From JAAYTL01 sp031460505 (lineage in GTDB: Bacteria > Bacillota > Clostridia > Tissierellales > Tissierellaceae), in assembly GCA_031460505.1 (NCBI GenBank), contig JAVKTT010000001.1:248001-312000 (forward strand): 64,000 bases of DNA, read 5' to 3'. Each line of letters begins with the position of its first letter. Positions within the stretch are counted from its first letter, which is position 1. Made by a program: the position numbers and the translations under genes. The notes under the pieces are model-generated. The model was not told the DNA's origin and did no database searches. It saw only the letters and a list, made by a program, of their open reading frames with translations. This document shows positions 51,688-60,959 of the stretch, in pieces.

Positions 51688-52848
51688 CTATTTTGTCAAT
51701 TCTAGTATGTTTAATACATCCTCTTTATATATTTTTTTGAATCTACCTACAGAACCTCCACTAGTACATTTTTCTGCCAATAGTTCAAAATCATCTTCAG
51801 GTAAATTTGCTTCTTTGAAAGATATAGGCATATCCATGTCCTTAAGAAAGGCTTCAAATCTTTCTATTCCCGCTACAGCAACTTCTTCTAAAGTTTTGTT
51901 TTCTTTGCTTACTCCAAATACCTTTTCTGCAAATCTAACAAATCTATTCACATTTTCTTTATAAACATATTTCATCCAAGCAGGTAAAACTATGGCTAGC
52001 GTTACGCCATGAGTAGTTCCATATAGTGCAGTAATTTCATGACCTATTCTATGACTACCCCAGTCTTCTTCTCTTCCAAGTCCTAATATTCCATTATGGG
52101 CTAAAGTACCACTTAACATTATCTCTGCTCTTGCGTCATAGTCATTAGGATTTTTATTAATTTTATAAGCATTATCTATAACTGTCCTTAAGACGCCTTC
52201 GCATAGGTTATCAGTTAAATCTACATTAGTCGTATGAGTAAAGTATCTCTCTAGAACATGGGATATTATATCTATAATACCTGCAGATGTCTGATTCGCA
52301 GGTAAAGTTAATGTAAGCTCAGGATTTAAGATTGCAAATTCTGGTCTCAATAAATCACTTTCTATACCCCTTTTAAGCATTCCATCTTCATTAGTAACGA
52401 TTGAATTAGGACTTGATTCACTACCAGTAGCAGGTATTGTTAGTACTACCCCTACAGGTAATGCTTTTTCAATATCTGCTTCTCCTGTAAATAAATCCCA
52501 AACATCTCCATGATACTTTGCACCAGCAGCTATTGCCTTTGATGAATCTATTACACTACCTCCACCTACAGCTAAGACAAATGTAATATCATTTTCTTTA
52601 CATAGCTCAATGCCTTTTCTTACTAAACTTAGTTTAGGATTAGGCTCAACACCAGATAGTTCGATTACTTCTATATCTTTATTTTTTAAAATATTTATTA
52701 CTTCATCATAAAGCCCACTTCTCTTTATACTTCCACCACCATAATGTAATAAAACCTTTTTATGATAATCTATTAAAGTACTTAGATTTGAAACTGAGTC
52801 TTTCCCAAAATCTATTTTTGTTGGATTGTAATAAAAGAAACTATTCAT
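51688..52848 (-). CDS. Iron-containing alcohol dehydrogenase
   Basis: A 386-residue NAD(P)H-dependent dehydrogenase of the group III (BdhA/YqhD-like) type. It has HYGGGSIKRSGLYDEV (about 35-50), cofactor motif AVGGGSVIDSSKAIAAGA (about 94-111), and iron-ligand regions DIISHVLERYF and HRIGHEITALYGTTHG. It follows the aldolase gene by 20 bases. The class II aldolase next to it would release acetaldehyde or 2-(methylthio)acetaldehyde, which this enzyme could reduce to ethanol or methylthioethanol. That also regenerates NAD(P)+, useful to an anaerobe. Confidence 0.9.
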   Translation of the reverse strand: MNSFFYYNPTKIDFGKDSVSNLSTLIDYHKKVLLHYGGGSIKRSGLYDEVINILKNKDIEVIELSGVEPNPKLSLVRKGIELCKENDITFVLAVGGGSVIDSSKAIAAGAKYHGDVWDLFTGEADIEKALPVGVVLTIPATGSESSPNSIVTNEDGMLKRGIESDLLRPEFAILNPELTLTLPANQTSAGIIDIISHVLERYFTHTTNVDLTDNLCEGVLRTVIDNAYKINKNPNDYDARAEIMLSGTLAHNGILGLGREEDWGSHRIGHEITALYGTTHGVTLAIVLPAWMKYVYKENVNRFVRFAEKVFGVSKENKTLEEVAVAGIERFEAFLKDMDMPISFKEANLPEDDFELLAEKCTSGGSVGRFKKIYKEDVLNILELTK

Positions 52849-52868
52849 TATAACACCACCTTATATTT

Positions 52869-53516
52869 TTATTTATATCTATAGGTATTAAACTTCTTCA
52901 TAACATCATCCATTTGAGATTCGGATAATAATTTTGGTTCTCCTAAAGTCTTTGTTAGATAATAAATTTCTGATACAAATTCTAAATGTTCTGCTGTAGA
53001 AAATGCCCTACCAACATCTGAACCTAGTGCTATAAGTCCATGATTGCCTAATAGTACTGCGTTTCTCTCACCAATAGCTTCAAGTGCATTATCAGCTAGT
53101 TGTTGTGAGCCATAAGTTGCATACTTCGCACATTTCACATCATATCCAGCAAATCCTATAAGATAATGTACAGGCTCTAAATTCCAGCCCATACAAGAAA
53201 TTGCTGTAGCAAATTTTGAATGAGTATGAACAATAGCATTAGCATCTTCTCTATTTTTATAAAATATGAGGTGCATTCCAACTTCACTTGATGGTTTAAG
53301 TCCTTCCTTGCATTCTACTATATTTCCTTCTAAATCTACTATAATTACATCTTCAACTGTTGTTTCAAAATAATCTAATCCACTTGCAGTGATTGCTACC
53401 AGGTTCTCTTCCCTATTATAGATACTGATATTTCCACCTGAACCTGTTGTTAAACCATTGGTTATTAATTTTCTGCCATACTCTACTAAAAGCTCTCTTT
53501 CCTTTAATAATAGCAC
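52869..53516 (-). CDS. Class II aldolase (Ald2/DrdA/fuculose-phosphate aldolase family)
   Basis: A 215-residue zinc aldolase. GSGGNISIY (26-34) binds the phosphate, Glu78 in KPSSEVGMH is the catalytic acid/base, and His97, His99 (VHTHS) and His159 (GNHGL) are zinc ligands. Family members cleave fuculose-1-P, rhamnulose-1-P, 5-deoxyribulose-1-P or 5-methylthioribulose-1-P. The neighbouring kinase and isomerase favour the last two, giving DHAP and a two-carbon aldehyde. It could be mistaken for MtnB dehydratase, which shares the fold. The GTG start has GGGAGAGG upstream. Confidence 0.88.
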   Translation of the reverse strand: MLLLKERELLVEYGRKLITNGLTTGSGGNISIYNREENLVAITASGLDYFETTVEDVIIVDLEGNIVECKEGLKPSSEVGMHLIFYKNREDANAIVHTHSKFATAISCMGWNLEPVHYLIGFAGYDVKCAKYATYGSQQLADNALEAIGERNAVLLGNHGLIALGSDVGRAFSTAEHLEFVSEIYYLTKTLGEPKLLSESQMDDVMKKFNTYRYK

Positions 53517-53539
53517 TTTAACCCTCTCCCTTACCTATT

Positions 53540-54592
53540 TTAATAATATTGCTCAACTTCAGTTTCAAAATATCTATTAAGATCATATGGAGCAAATATT
53601 CCTTTATCAGTTACTACTCCACTAACTAAATGAGGTGGGGTAATATCAAAGGATGGATAATATCCCTTTACGCCTTCTAATGTATTTTTAATTCCTCTTG
53701 CTTCAAGAACAAGTTTAGGATCTCTTTCTTCAATAGTAACTGTTGAAATTGTTGGATGTCCTATGTCAGGAAGTCCAGTAACAAAGTAAGGCACTTCATG
53801 ATATTTAGCAGCGATAGCTATTTGATATGTTCCTACTTTGTTTACAACATGACCATCTAGACAAATAGCATCAGCAGCTGAAGTAAATAAATCTATCTTA
53901 TGTCTAGTCATTGTAAATGCAGGCATATTGTCAGTAATTACTGTTGTATCGAAACCTTGACCTTGTGCTACACTTGCTGTAAGTCTAGCTCCTTGGAAAT
54001 ATGGTCTTGTTTCTGGAACAAATAACTTTATATCCTTATTTCTAGCTTTAGCTTCTCTAAGCATAGTTCCAACTATAGTCTCACCAAAACATTGAGTCAT
54101 GATATTACCTTTATCAGGGAACATATCTACAAGATATTTTGCTACTGTAGACATAGTTGAATATCTACGATTTAAAGAATCTATAGTCCTATTAAATATG
54201 GCCTCATCTGCTCTAGTCCCTTCTTCTAATGCAACTTTTGCTGCATCTAAGCAACCACTTGTTACTTGAGCCATTCTAACAGCTGTAGTAGGTCTAGCAT
54301 GTGATAATGTATAAGCAGCCTTCTCTAAATATTCCCATTGCTTATCCTTAGGCATATCTTTACATTCATAAGCAGCCAATGCCATACCCATTCCTGCTGC
54401 TGTATAAGGACCTGCACTTTGAGTAACCATATCTGTTATCGCTTGAGCTACTTCCACGTGACTCTTACAAGTTACAAATTGAACTTCTGTTGGATAAATT
54501 CTTCTGTCTAATATTTTAACGGCTCCATCTTCATACCATGCAACATTCTCATATTGAAGCATAAATGCCATACCATGATCTTCTCTTCTCAT
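53540..54592 (-). CDS. mtnA: MtnA-like pentose-1-phosphate isomerase (eIF2B-related)
   Basis: A 350-residue aldose-ketose isomerase of the MtnA/eIF2B group that converts 5-methylthio- or 5-deoxyribose-1-P to the ribulose form. ARPTTAV (99-105), the catalytic Cys168 in MTQCFGE, ETRPYFQGARLTA (194-206), Asp241 in SAADAICLDG and VVNKVGTYQIAI are in family order. Cys168 lacks the usual HCNAG context, and the Arg that follows Asp in GADR is Ala here, so this is a divergent branch closer to DrdI or R15P-isomerase-like enzymes. AGAGGAG precedes the ATG. Confidence 0.85.
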   Translation of the reverse strand: MRREDHGMAFMLQYENVAWYEDGAVKILDRRIYPTEVQFVTCKSHVEVAQAITDMVTQSAGPYTAAGMGMALAAYECKDMPKDKQWEYLEKAAYTLSHARPTTAVRMAQVTSGCLDAAKVALEEGTRADEAIFNRTIDSLNRRYSTMSTVAKYLVDMFPDKGNIMTQCFGETIVGTMLREAKARNKDIKLFVPETRPYFQGARLTASVAQGQGFDTTVITDNMPAFTMTRHKIDLFTSAADAICLDGHVVNKVGTYQIAIAAKYHEVPYFVTGLPDIGHPTISTVTIEERDPKLVLEARGIKNTLEGVKGYYPSFDITPPHLVSGVVTDKGIFAPYDLNRYFETEVEQYY

Positions 54593-54622
54593 ATTTATCT
54601 CTCTCCTCTATAATACATTAAT

Positions 54623-55522
54623 TTATTGTGCCTTACTCTTCCTAGATTTCTTACTAAATACTGCAAGTGCAGCAATTGTAGCTATATACGGTATAGCCAT
54701 TGTCAATTGACTTGGGACAATATTTTGGATTGCTACACCAAAGGCCTGAGCTGCACCAAAGAATAAACTTGATACAATAGCATATAGGGGATGATTTTGT
54801 CCCATACTTGCAGCTGCCATTGCAATAAATCCACGACCCGCTGTCATGTTTTCAGTAAAAAGAGTTACTTGTCCCATACTTAATACTGTGCCGCCTAATC
54901 CACATAGTGCTCCTGAAATAATTACCACTATCATTCTAGTACGTATGGCCTTAATTCCTAAACTTTCTGAAGCTTCTTTATTAATACCAATTGAAAGCAC
55001 CCTAAAGCCTGATACCGTTCTATACAAATATATAAATATGAGTATAGCTATTATATAAGAACCATAATCTATAATAGTTAGATTTTCAAATATTCTACCT
55101 ATAAAAGGTATATCTTTAATTATTGGTAGGTTTATTTTTTTCAATGAAATTAAATCGGGGCTACTAAAGGAACCTTTAACTCCTAATATTATAAATAGTA
55201 AAATACTGGTAAGTCCACCAACTAGAAGGTTAATGGAAGTACCTATAACCATATCAGCAGCATTATATTTTACTTGTAGTATAGCTACGATTGTTCCAAT
55301 AAGCGCACCAGCTAATACACCAGCTAGCACTGCCAAAAATACACTTCCAGTCAGATAGTTTACAACTATTGCTGTAAATGAGCCTATTAACATTTGACCT
55401 TCTAAAGCAATATTAAATACCCCTACTTGACTACAAATTGCAGAACCAAGGGCAGCTAGTAAAACCGGTGTGGTTGATCTTATGGTCGAGTTTATTATAC
55501 TTGCTAGATAATTAGAGTCCAT
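54623..55522 (-). CDS. BMP-type nucleoside ABC transporter, permease 2
   Basis: A 299-residue permease with about eight to nine helices, of the BPD_transp_2 type used by ribose and nucleoside importers. QVGVFNIALEGQMLIGSFTA (about 28-47) is the family signature and GAAQAFGVAIQNIVPSQLTM lies near the C-terminus. Its start overlaps the stop of permease 1 (TAATG) with GGAGG upstream, so the two are coupled in translation. Confidence 0.92.
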   Translation of the reverse strand: MDSNYLASIINSTIRSTTPVLLAALGSAICSQVGVFNIALEGQMLIGSFTAIVVNYLTGSVFLAVLAGVLAGALIGTIVAILQVKYNAADMVIGTSINLLVGGLTSILLFIILGVKGSFSSPDLISLKKINLPIIKDIPFIGRIFENLTIIDYGSYIIAILIFIYLYRTVSGFRVLSIGINKEASESLGIKAIRTRMIVVIISGALCGLGGTVLSMGQVTLFTENMTAGRGFIAMAAASMGQNHPLYAIVSSLFFGAAQAFGVAIQNIVPSQLTMAIPYIATIAALAVFSKKSRKSKAQ

Positions 55523-56625
55523 TATTTATCGCCTCCTATATCTTCTGTCGCAGTTTTAACTTTACTGCCTTTTTTTCTCTTAATAAAACTAAATGTTAAT
55601 TTTATAGATACAAATAAAGTGATACAGGATTGTATGACAGTTGCCATCTGTAAAGGTACATTTGATGAACGTTGAATTGATTGTCCTCCAACTTGTAATC
55701 CTGCAAGGAATACAGAGGAGAAGAACATACCTATTGGATTAAGTGCAGCAATTAAAGCTGACATTAAACCTGTCCATGCATAGCTTGTACTTGTAAACAT
55801 AGCATCAATGTATCTGTATTTTACTCCAAATATTTCTGTTGATCCTGCTAAAGCTGCAATAGCACCACTTAGAGCCATTGTCATTAGCATTACATTTTTT
55901 TCTTTAACGCCACCGTACTTTGCAAAATTTGGATTAAGGCCAGTCATTTTTGATTCATATCCAAATGTAGTTTTATTAGATAAATATAGGAATAATATTG
56001 TAACAAGAATAGCTATTATAAATCCTATATTTAAAGTACTCATAGGGTTAAACTTAAAAAATCTCATTCCTTCATCTATCATAAATGATTGTGCTGCTAG
56101 CCCATCTCCAGATGTATCCTTTAATGGGAATGTTACAAAATATGTTGCTATATAATTTGCAATATAGTTAGTCATCAATGTACATATAACTATAGAAACA
56201 TTATATTTTATATTTAATACTGCTGCTATAACTGCATAAAGAGCTCCTGCTATCATTCCCATTATTATGGAGATAATCATTACCAGAGTTGGAGGTCCTG
56301 GAATATATAGAGCACATACTGTTGACACAAATCCTCCAACAATCATTTGTCCCTCAACTCCAATGTTTATATAGCCTGCTCTCCAAGCCGCTGCAGTAGC
56401 TATAGCACATATAATTATTGGGGTAGAACGAGATAGAGTTTGCATCAAATAATAAGAATCAAAGAATGACTTCTCAAACATTTGTGCATATATTTCAATA
56501 GGATTTTCTTTAGATATAATAATTACTATGGCTCCAACGATTAAACCAAAAATAGAAGCTATTAGAGGCTGTTTTAGGGCATTGAATAAGGATTTAAAAA
56601 TATGGCTACTTTTATTGTTTTTCAT
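55522..56625 (-). CDS. BMP-type nucleoside ABC transporter, permease 1
   Basis: A 367-residue permease, the larger partner of the pair, with an N-terminal extension. The signature is AAWRAGYINIGVEGQMIVGG (about 79-98). LMSALIAALNPIGMFFSSVF occurs near the C-terminus. It overlaps the ATPase gene by 14 bases. The arrangement binding protein-ATPase-permease-permease matches nucleoside importers of the RnsBACD/PnrA (Tmp-C) type. Confidence 0.92.
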   Translation of the reverse strand: MKNNKSSHIFKSLFNALKQPLIASIFGLIVGAIVIIISKENPIEIYAQMFEKSFFDSYYLMQTLSRSTPIIICAIATAAAWRAGYINIGVEGQMIVGGFVSTVCALYIPGPPTLVMIISIIMGMIAGALYAVIAAVLNIKYNVSIVICTLMTNYIANYIATYFVTFPLKDTSGDGLAAQSFMIDEGMRFFKFNPMSTLNIGFIIAILVTILFLYLSNKTTFGYESKMTGLNPNFAKYGGVKEKNVMLMTMALSGAIAALAGSTEIFGVKYRYIDAMFTSTSYAWTGLMSALIAALNPIGMFFSSVFLAGLQVGGQSIQRSSNVPLQMATVIQSCITLFVSIKLTFSFIKRKKGSKVKTATEDIGGDK

Positions 56626-58129
56626 AATTCAATTTTCCCCCCATCATCAATAATCCTAGTTGCTCTGAAGTTGCATCTTCCCTTGTAAACTCTCCTGTTA
56701 TTTTACCATCATAAATAACATATATTCTATCTGATAGAGACATTATTTCTGTTAACTCTGATGAAACCAAAAGAACAGCATCTCCTTTTTCTCTTTTCTC
56801 TAACAGTTTTGAATGTATAAATTCCATGGCACCTATATCTACACCACGAGTAGGTTCAGCTGCAATTAAGAAACTAGATTTTTGTTCAACTTCCCTTGCA
56901 ACTATTAACTTCTGGATATTTCCTCCAGATAATTCTCCTGCTTTTTGCATGACACCACTTGTACGTACGTCATATCTATTTATCATATCTTCAGTAAAAT
57001 CCTTTATAGTCTTGTTTTTTAAAATTCCATTTTTAGAAAATCTTTCTTTATTATGATGAGCCATAATACCTGTTTCCATCAAATTAGCATCTGATGCACA
57101 TCCCCAAAGGTATCTGTCTTCAGGTATACATGCACATCCCATTTCTCTTATTTCACCAACAGTTTTATTTAATATATCATTACCATTTAGTGTCACTTTT
57201 CCACTTGTAGCAGGCATTAATCCTGTAATAACTTTTATTAACTCAGATTGACCATTACCAGAAACTCCTGCTATCCCAACTATTTCTCCACCTTTTATAT
57301 GCATATCTAGTCCATCTATAATATTTTTATTATCAGCACCAGCTAAGACCAGGTTTTCTACGACTAATATATCCTCTCCTGTTTCCTTTTCAGGTATAAC
57401 AGTATCTATTAAATTACGTCCCACCATTAAATAAGATATTTCTTCGATGCTCGTATCTTTTTTCAGCATCTCATTAATATATTTACCGCTACGCATTACC
57501 ATAACCCTATCTGCAATATCCATTACCTCTTGAAGTTTATGAGTAATTATTATAATACTCTTACCCATTTCAGAAAGATTTCTAATGGTATTTAAAAGTT
57601 CATTAACTTCTTGAGGTGTTAAAACTGCAGAAGGTTCATCAAATATAATAATATCTGCATCTTGATACAAAACTTTTAATATTTCTACACGTTGTTGCAT
57701 TCCTACAGAACAATCTGCCACTTTTTGTTTTGGATCTATATCTAAACCATACTTCTTAGATAACTCTTTTACAATGTCAACAGCCTTTTTGCGATCAAAA
57801 AATATACCTGAACTCTTAGGTTCATTCCCATAAACGATGTTTTCAGCTACAGTAAAAGGATTGAATAACATAAAATGTTGCTGAACCATACCTATACCGT
57901 TTTTTATTGCATCTTGTGGATTTTTAAAGTGTTGTAGCTTACCATTTATGAAAATTTCTCCACTAGTGGGAGCCTCTAAACCGTATAGTATCTTCATTAT
58001 GGTAGACTTACCTGCACCATTTTCTCCAACTACTGCTAGAATTTCTCCCTTATCAAGAGTTAGGTTAACATTGTCGTTGGCCAATACTGGACCATAGGCT
58101 TTGGTTATGTTCTTCATTTCCAGTAACAT
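56612..58129 (-). CDS. BMP-type nucleoside ABC transporter, ATPase with two domains
   Basis: A 505-residue double ABC protein. Domain 1: Walker A GENGAGKST, signature CSVGMQQRVEI, Walker B IIIFDEPSAVLTPQE. Domain 2: degenerate Walker A GVSGNGQSELI, signature LSGGNIQKLIVAREVE, Walker B region FLIAAEPTRGVDIGA. The degenerate second P-loop is usual for this sugar/nucleoside importer class. GGAGG precedes the ATG. It follows the binding-protein gene after a stem-loop. Confidence 0.93.
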   Translation of the reverse strand: MLLEMKNITKAYGPVLANDNVNLTLDKGEILAVVGENGAGKSTIMKILYGLEAPTSGEIFINGKLQHFKNPQDAIKNGIGMVQQHFMLFNPFTVAENIVYGNEPKSSGIFFDRKKAVDIVKELSKKYGLDIDPKQKVADCSVGMQQRVEILKVLYQDADIIIFDEPSAVLTPQEVNELLNTIRNLSEMGKSIIIITHKLQEVMDIADRVMVMRSGKYINEMLKKDTSIEEISYLMVGRNLIDTVIPEKETGEDILVVENLVLAGADNKNIIDGLDMHIKGGEIVGIAGVSGNGQSELIKVITGLMPATSGKVTLNGNDILNKTVGEIREMGCACIPEDRYLWGCASDANLMETGIMAHHNKERFSKNGILKNKTIKDFTEDMINRYDVRTSGVMQKAGELSGGNIQKLIVAREVEQKSSFLIAAEPTRGVDIGAMEFIHSKLLEKREKGDAVLLVSSELTEIMSLSDRIYVIYDGKITGEFTREDATSEQLGLLMMGGKLNYEKQ

Positions 58130-58159
58130 TTCCTTACCTCCTCATTTAGAATAAACATA

Positions 58160-58180
58160 AGAGGCGGTTTAACCGCCTCT
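58160..58180 (-). promoter_or_regulatory. Intercistronic stem-loop after the binding-protein gene
   Basis: Perfect 10-base arms AGAGGCGGTT and AACCGCCTCT, GC-rich for this genome, with no T-tract after it. Such hairpins between a binding protein and its ATPase often raise the level of the upstream message. Confidence 0.65.
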
Positions 58181-58195
58181 AAGATATACTTAAGT

Positions 58196-59230
58196 TTATT
58201 TATAATCTTCTTCAGCTGGCATATTTATTAAGTCTAATGCTCCTGTACGAATATCTTCAGCTGCTTGTTTTAAAGTAGCTAATTCGTCATCTGATAGTTT
58301 ATCAGAAATTGGGTTTTCACTTTCATGAGTTACATGAACTGCCCCAACAGTACCTTGTTCTACACCCCAAGTTTCATTGTCACTTGTCCAACCATCTTCT
58401 GAGAAGTATATATCAATTAAATAAGCCACAGTTGTATAAGTATCTTTTATTTGGCTTGAAACAATATATTCATTATCAGGAGTTGTTAAGTCTACGTCTT
58501 GTCCAGATGTATAGAAGCCTTTTTCTAAAGCTGCTTCAAATACTCCTTTATCTCCACCTGCTGCAGCTGCGTTAACAAATCTTGCACCTTGCTCATATTG
58601 TTGAATAGCAAATTCTTTTGCTTTTGCTGGATCATTGTAATTACCTGTGTAATTGAATACGAATTCTGCATCTGGTTTAATTGCTTTTACACCTTCCATA
58701 TAACCATATCTCCATTTCCAAGAACCTGCACCTTGGTTTACGTGAACAGAACCAAATGTATTAACAGTATCTTCTGTTACCATAGCTGCAATCATACCTA
58801 CAAGATAAGCTGATTCTTGTTCTCTAAAGGAAATACATTTTACATTTTCTGCTTCTACTTCTGAGTCAATTAACGCATAGTCAGCAGCATCTGGGAACTC
58901 AGTAGCAATTTTATTGATTGCTTCACCTGATTGCCAGCCACCACCTATTATTAAATCAACACCTTCTTGAATCAATGCACGTGCGTTGTCTTCATATGCA
59001 GCACCATCTGCTGATTCTACAATTATTGGTTCAAAATCAAGTTCTTCAGCTTTATCTTCCAAAGCTCTAATCATTTCTAATATAAAAACTTGAGTACCTG
59101 CTGGGTCAATTAATAGAGCAACTCTTGGTTTTGAATCAACATTATCTACATCACCTGAACCTGACGTACATCCTACAACAAAACTTCCAATCATAACTAA
59201 TGCTAATAATAAAGCAATTCTTTTTTTCAT
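58196..59230 (-). CDS. BMP family (PnrA-like) substrate-binding lipoprotein
   Basis: A 344-residue lipoprotein with signal KKRIALLLALVMIGSFVVGC, the cysteine being the lipid site (about residue 21). Typical BMP features are RVALLIDPAGTQVFILEMIRA at the start, LIIGGGWQSGEAINKIA and SFREQESAYLVGMIAAMVTE. BMP proteins bind purine nucleosides in most studied cases. Start at 59230, from GGGGGGAT upstream. With phosphorylases upstream and a deoxypentose pathway downstream, the ligand may be a 5'-modified nucleoside. Confidence 0.92.
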   Translation of the reverse strand: MKKRIALLLALVMIGSFVVGCTSGSGDVDNVDSKPRVALLIDPAGTQVFILEMIRALEDKAEELDFEPIIVESADGAAYEDNARALIQEGVDLIIGGGWQSGEAINKIATEFPDAADYALIDSEVEAENVKCISFREQESAYLVGMIAAMVTEDTVNTFGSVHVNQGAGSWKWRYGYMEGVKAIKPDAEFVFNYTGNYNDPAKAKEFAIQQYEQGARFVNAAAAGGDKGVFEAALEKGFYTSGQDVDLTTPDNEYIVSSQIKDTYTTVAYLIDIYFSEDGWTSDNETWGVEQGTVGAVHVTHESENPISDKLSDDELATLKQAAEDIRTGALDLINMPAEEDYK

Positions 59231-59258
59231 TGATAATCCCCCCATTAAAATATGTTTG

Positions 59259-60080
59259 TTACATTTCTTTTATTATTTCTCTTAATAATGCCTTAAACTC
59301 ATTTGCAGATTCTTCTGCAGTTTCATCTACTTCATCTGTAGTTACAGGTTGGTCAAAAACCCCTGCAGCCATATTTGATATAAGTGAAAGACCTAATACT
59401 TTCATACCACAGTGTGCAGCAGTTATTGTTTCAGTTACTGTAGACATTCCTACAGCATCCCCTCCTAATACTCTAATAGCATTAATCTCTGCTGGAGTTT
59501 CAAATTGGGGGCCTGTCCAATAAAAATAGATACCTTCATTGATTTTCATTCCCAACTTATCTGCAGATTTCTTTGCTAATTCCCTATACTCAGGTGTATA
59601 TGCACTGGACATATCAAAGAATCTAGGTCCAAATTCCTCAATGTTTTTACCCCTTACTGGACTAGCACCCATTATCTTAATATGATCTTTGATAATCATA
59701 ATATCTCCTGGTTTGTATGTTGTATTGACACCACCAGCTGCATTTGTAACAATAACAGATTTAACTCCTAATAGATGAAATACTCTTATAGGTGTAACTA
59801 GTTGTTCAAAATCATACCCTTCATAATAATGAAATCTTCCAGACATACAAACAACCTTTTTACCATTTAACTCACCTAAGATTAGTTTGCCCGCATGAGA
59901 TTGTACTGTCGTCATAAGAAAGTTAGGAATATCCTTGTAATCTATAACTACTGGATTTTCAATTTCCTCAGACAGTGTACCTAAACATGATCCTAATATT
60001 AAAGCAATTTCAGGCTTAAAGTCTATTTTACTTAGAATATAATCTGCACTTTCCTTGAAATAATCATAGCTATATTTCAC
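59259..60080 (-). CDS. Purine nucleoside phosphorylase (NP-II, PNP/MTAP type)
   Basis: Splits a purine nucleoside with phosphate to the base and pentose 1-phosphate. It has 273 residues, usual for the trimeric NP-II group. Motifs are ALILGSCLGTLSEEIE, VVCMSGRFHYYEGY, TNAAGGVN, GPQFETPAEI and GMSTVTETITAAHCGM. Substrate residues are not decisive between inosine/guanosine PNP and MTA phosphorylase; the SLISNMAAG loop has the Asn of PNP. A GTG start with GGAGAG upstream. Second gene of the operon, so it may act on 5'-deoxy- or 5'-methylthio-nucleosides. Confidence 0.9.
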   Translation of the reverse strand: MKYSYDYFKESADYILSKIDFKPEIALILGSCLGTLSEEIENPVVIDYKDIPNFLMTTVQSHAGKLILGELNGKKVVCMSGRFHYYEGYDFEQLVTPIRVFHLLGVKSVIVTNAAGGVNTTYKPGDIMIIKDHIKIMGASPVRGKNIEEFGPRFFDMSSAYTPEYRELAKKSADKLGMKINEGIYFYWTGPQFETPAEINAIRVLGGDAVGMSTVTETITAAHCGMKVLGLSLISNMAAGVFDQPVTTDEVDETAEESANEFKALLREIIKEM

Positions 60081-60105
60081 TTACATCTCTCCAATCTTTT
60101 TAATA

Positions 60106-60879
60106 CTAATTTTTTTTGTCTTGCTCTATCAATTCTCTTATGGCTTCTTTTACAGTATTAATTGCATTTGTCATATCTCTAACTGTTGGACTTTCAAGTC
60201 CTGCTGCTTCTCTTTCTTTATTCCATAGATTATGAAGCACTGCACCAGCTCTTGCACCAAGTATTTGAGCTACTATGAAAACTGTTGCACATTCCATTTC
60301 AGAACCTAATGCACCAGCCTTTATCCAAGCATCATATTTAGTTTTTAATTCTTGGCCAATAGGCATTCTTAAAGGATCATGTTGACCGTAAAATGAATCC
60401 TTACTTTGAACTACTCCTAGGTGGTGTTTTACTCCTACTTTTTTTGCTCCATTACGTAATGCTAAAGTTACATCAAAGTTTGATACTGCAGGAAATTCAG
60501 TGTATACATATTCATTTGCAGTACCTTCTTGTCTTATAGCACCTGTAGGGATTATTAAATCTCCACCCATTATTGGCAATTGCATTGCACCACAAGTACC
60601 AAGACGAATAAATGTATGAACCCCTATTTGGAAAAGTTCTTCAACAGCAATAGCAGCTGATGGGCCACCCATACCTGTTGACATAACAAGAACCTTTTCC
60701 CCATCTATAAAACCTTCATAGCTAGTATACTCTCTGTTTACAGCTATTGGCTTAGGATTATCAAGAAATTCTGCGATAACCTTAACTCTCTCAGGGTCAC
60801 CGGGTAAAATAGCATAATTAGCTCCTAAAGTTGAGTCTAATTTAAGTCTTGGTGCTAAAACTACTTCTGTTTCTGTCAT
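60106..60879 (-). CDS. NP-I family nucleoside phosphorylase (uridine phosphorylase-like)
   Basis: A 257-residue hexameric-type phosphorylase. NYAILPGDPERVKVIAEFL (about 20-38) binds phosphate, STGMGGPSAAIAVEEL and RLGTCGAMQ are the family core, and GSEMECATVFIVAQILGARA holds the ribose-binding Glu. It resembles E. coli Udp in layout but lacks its pyrimidine-binding segment in places, so the base specificity is open. First gene of the 12-gene operon; promoter with shared SorC-linked blocks upstream. Confidence 0.88.
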   Translation of the reverse strand: MTETEVVLAPRLKLDSTLGANYAILPGDPERVKVIAEFLDNPKPIAVNREYTSYEGFIDGEKVLVMSTGMGGPSAAIAVEELFQIGVHTFIRLGTCGAMQLPIMGGDLIIPTGAIRQEGTANEYVYTEFPAVSNFDVTLALRNGAKKVGVKHHLGVVQSKDSFYGQHDPLRMPIGQELKTKYDAWIKAGALGSEMECATVFIVAQILGARAGAVLHNLWNKEREAAGLESPTVRDMTNAINTVKEAIRELIEQDKKN

Positions 60880-60959
60880 TACTTTAACATCTCCATTCTA
60901 ATTTTTTCTCCTTAGATAATTAAGAAAAAACATATCTAAGCTCTAATTAAATGAGCTAA

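Noticed and set aside
52869..53516. MtnB dehydratase of the methionine salvage pathway
   Set aside because: The class II aldolase fold is shared, but none of the later methionine-salvage genes (mtnC, mtnD, mtnW, mtnX) is in the window, and an alcohol dehydrogenase follows directly, which suits aldol cleavage better.
58309..58813. Plus-strand open frames opposite the BMP lipoprotein gene
   Set aside because: Shadows of the lipoprotein coding sequence with no starts or signals of their own.
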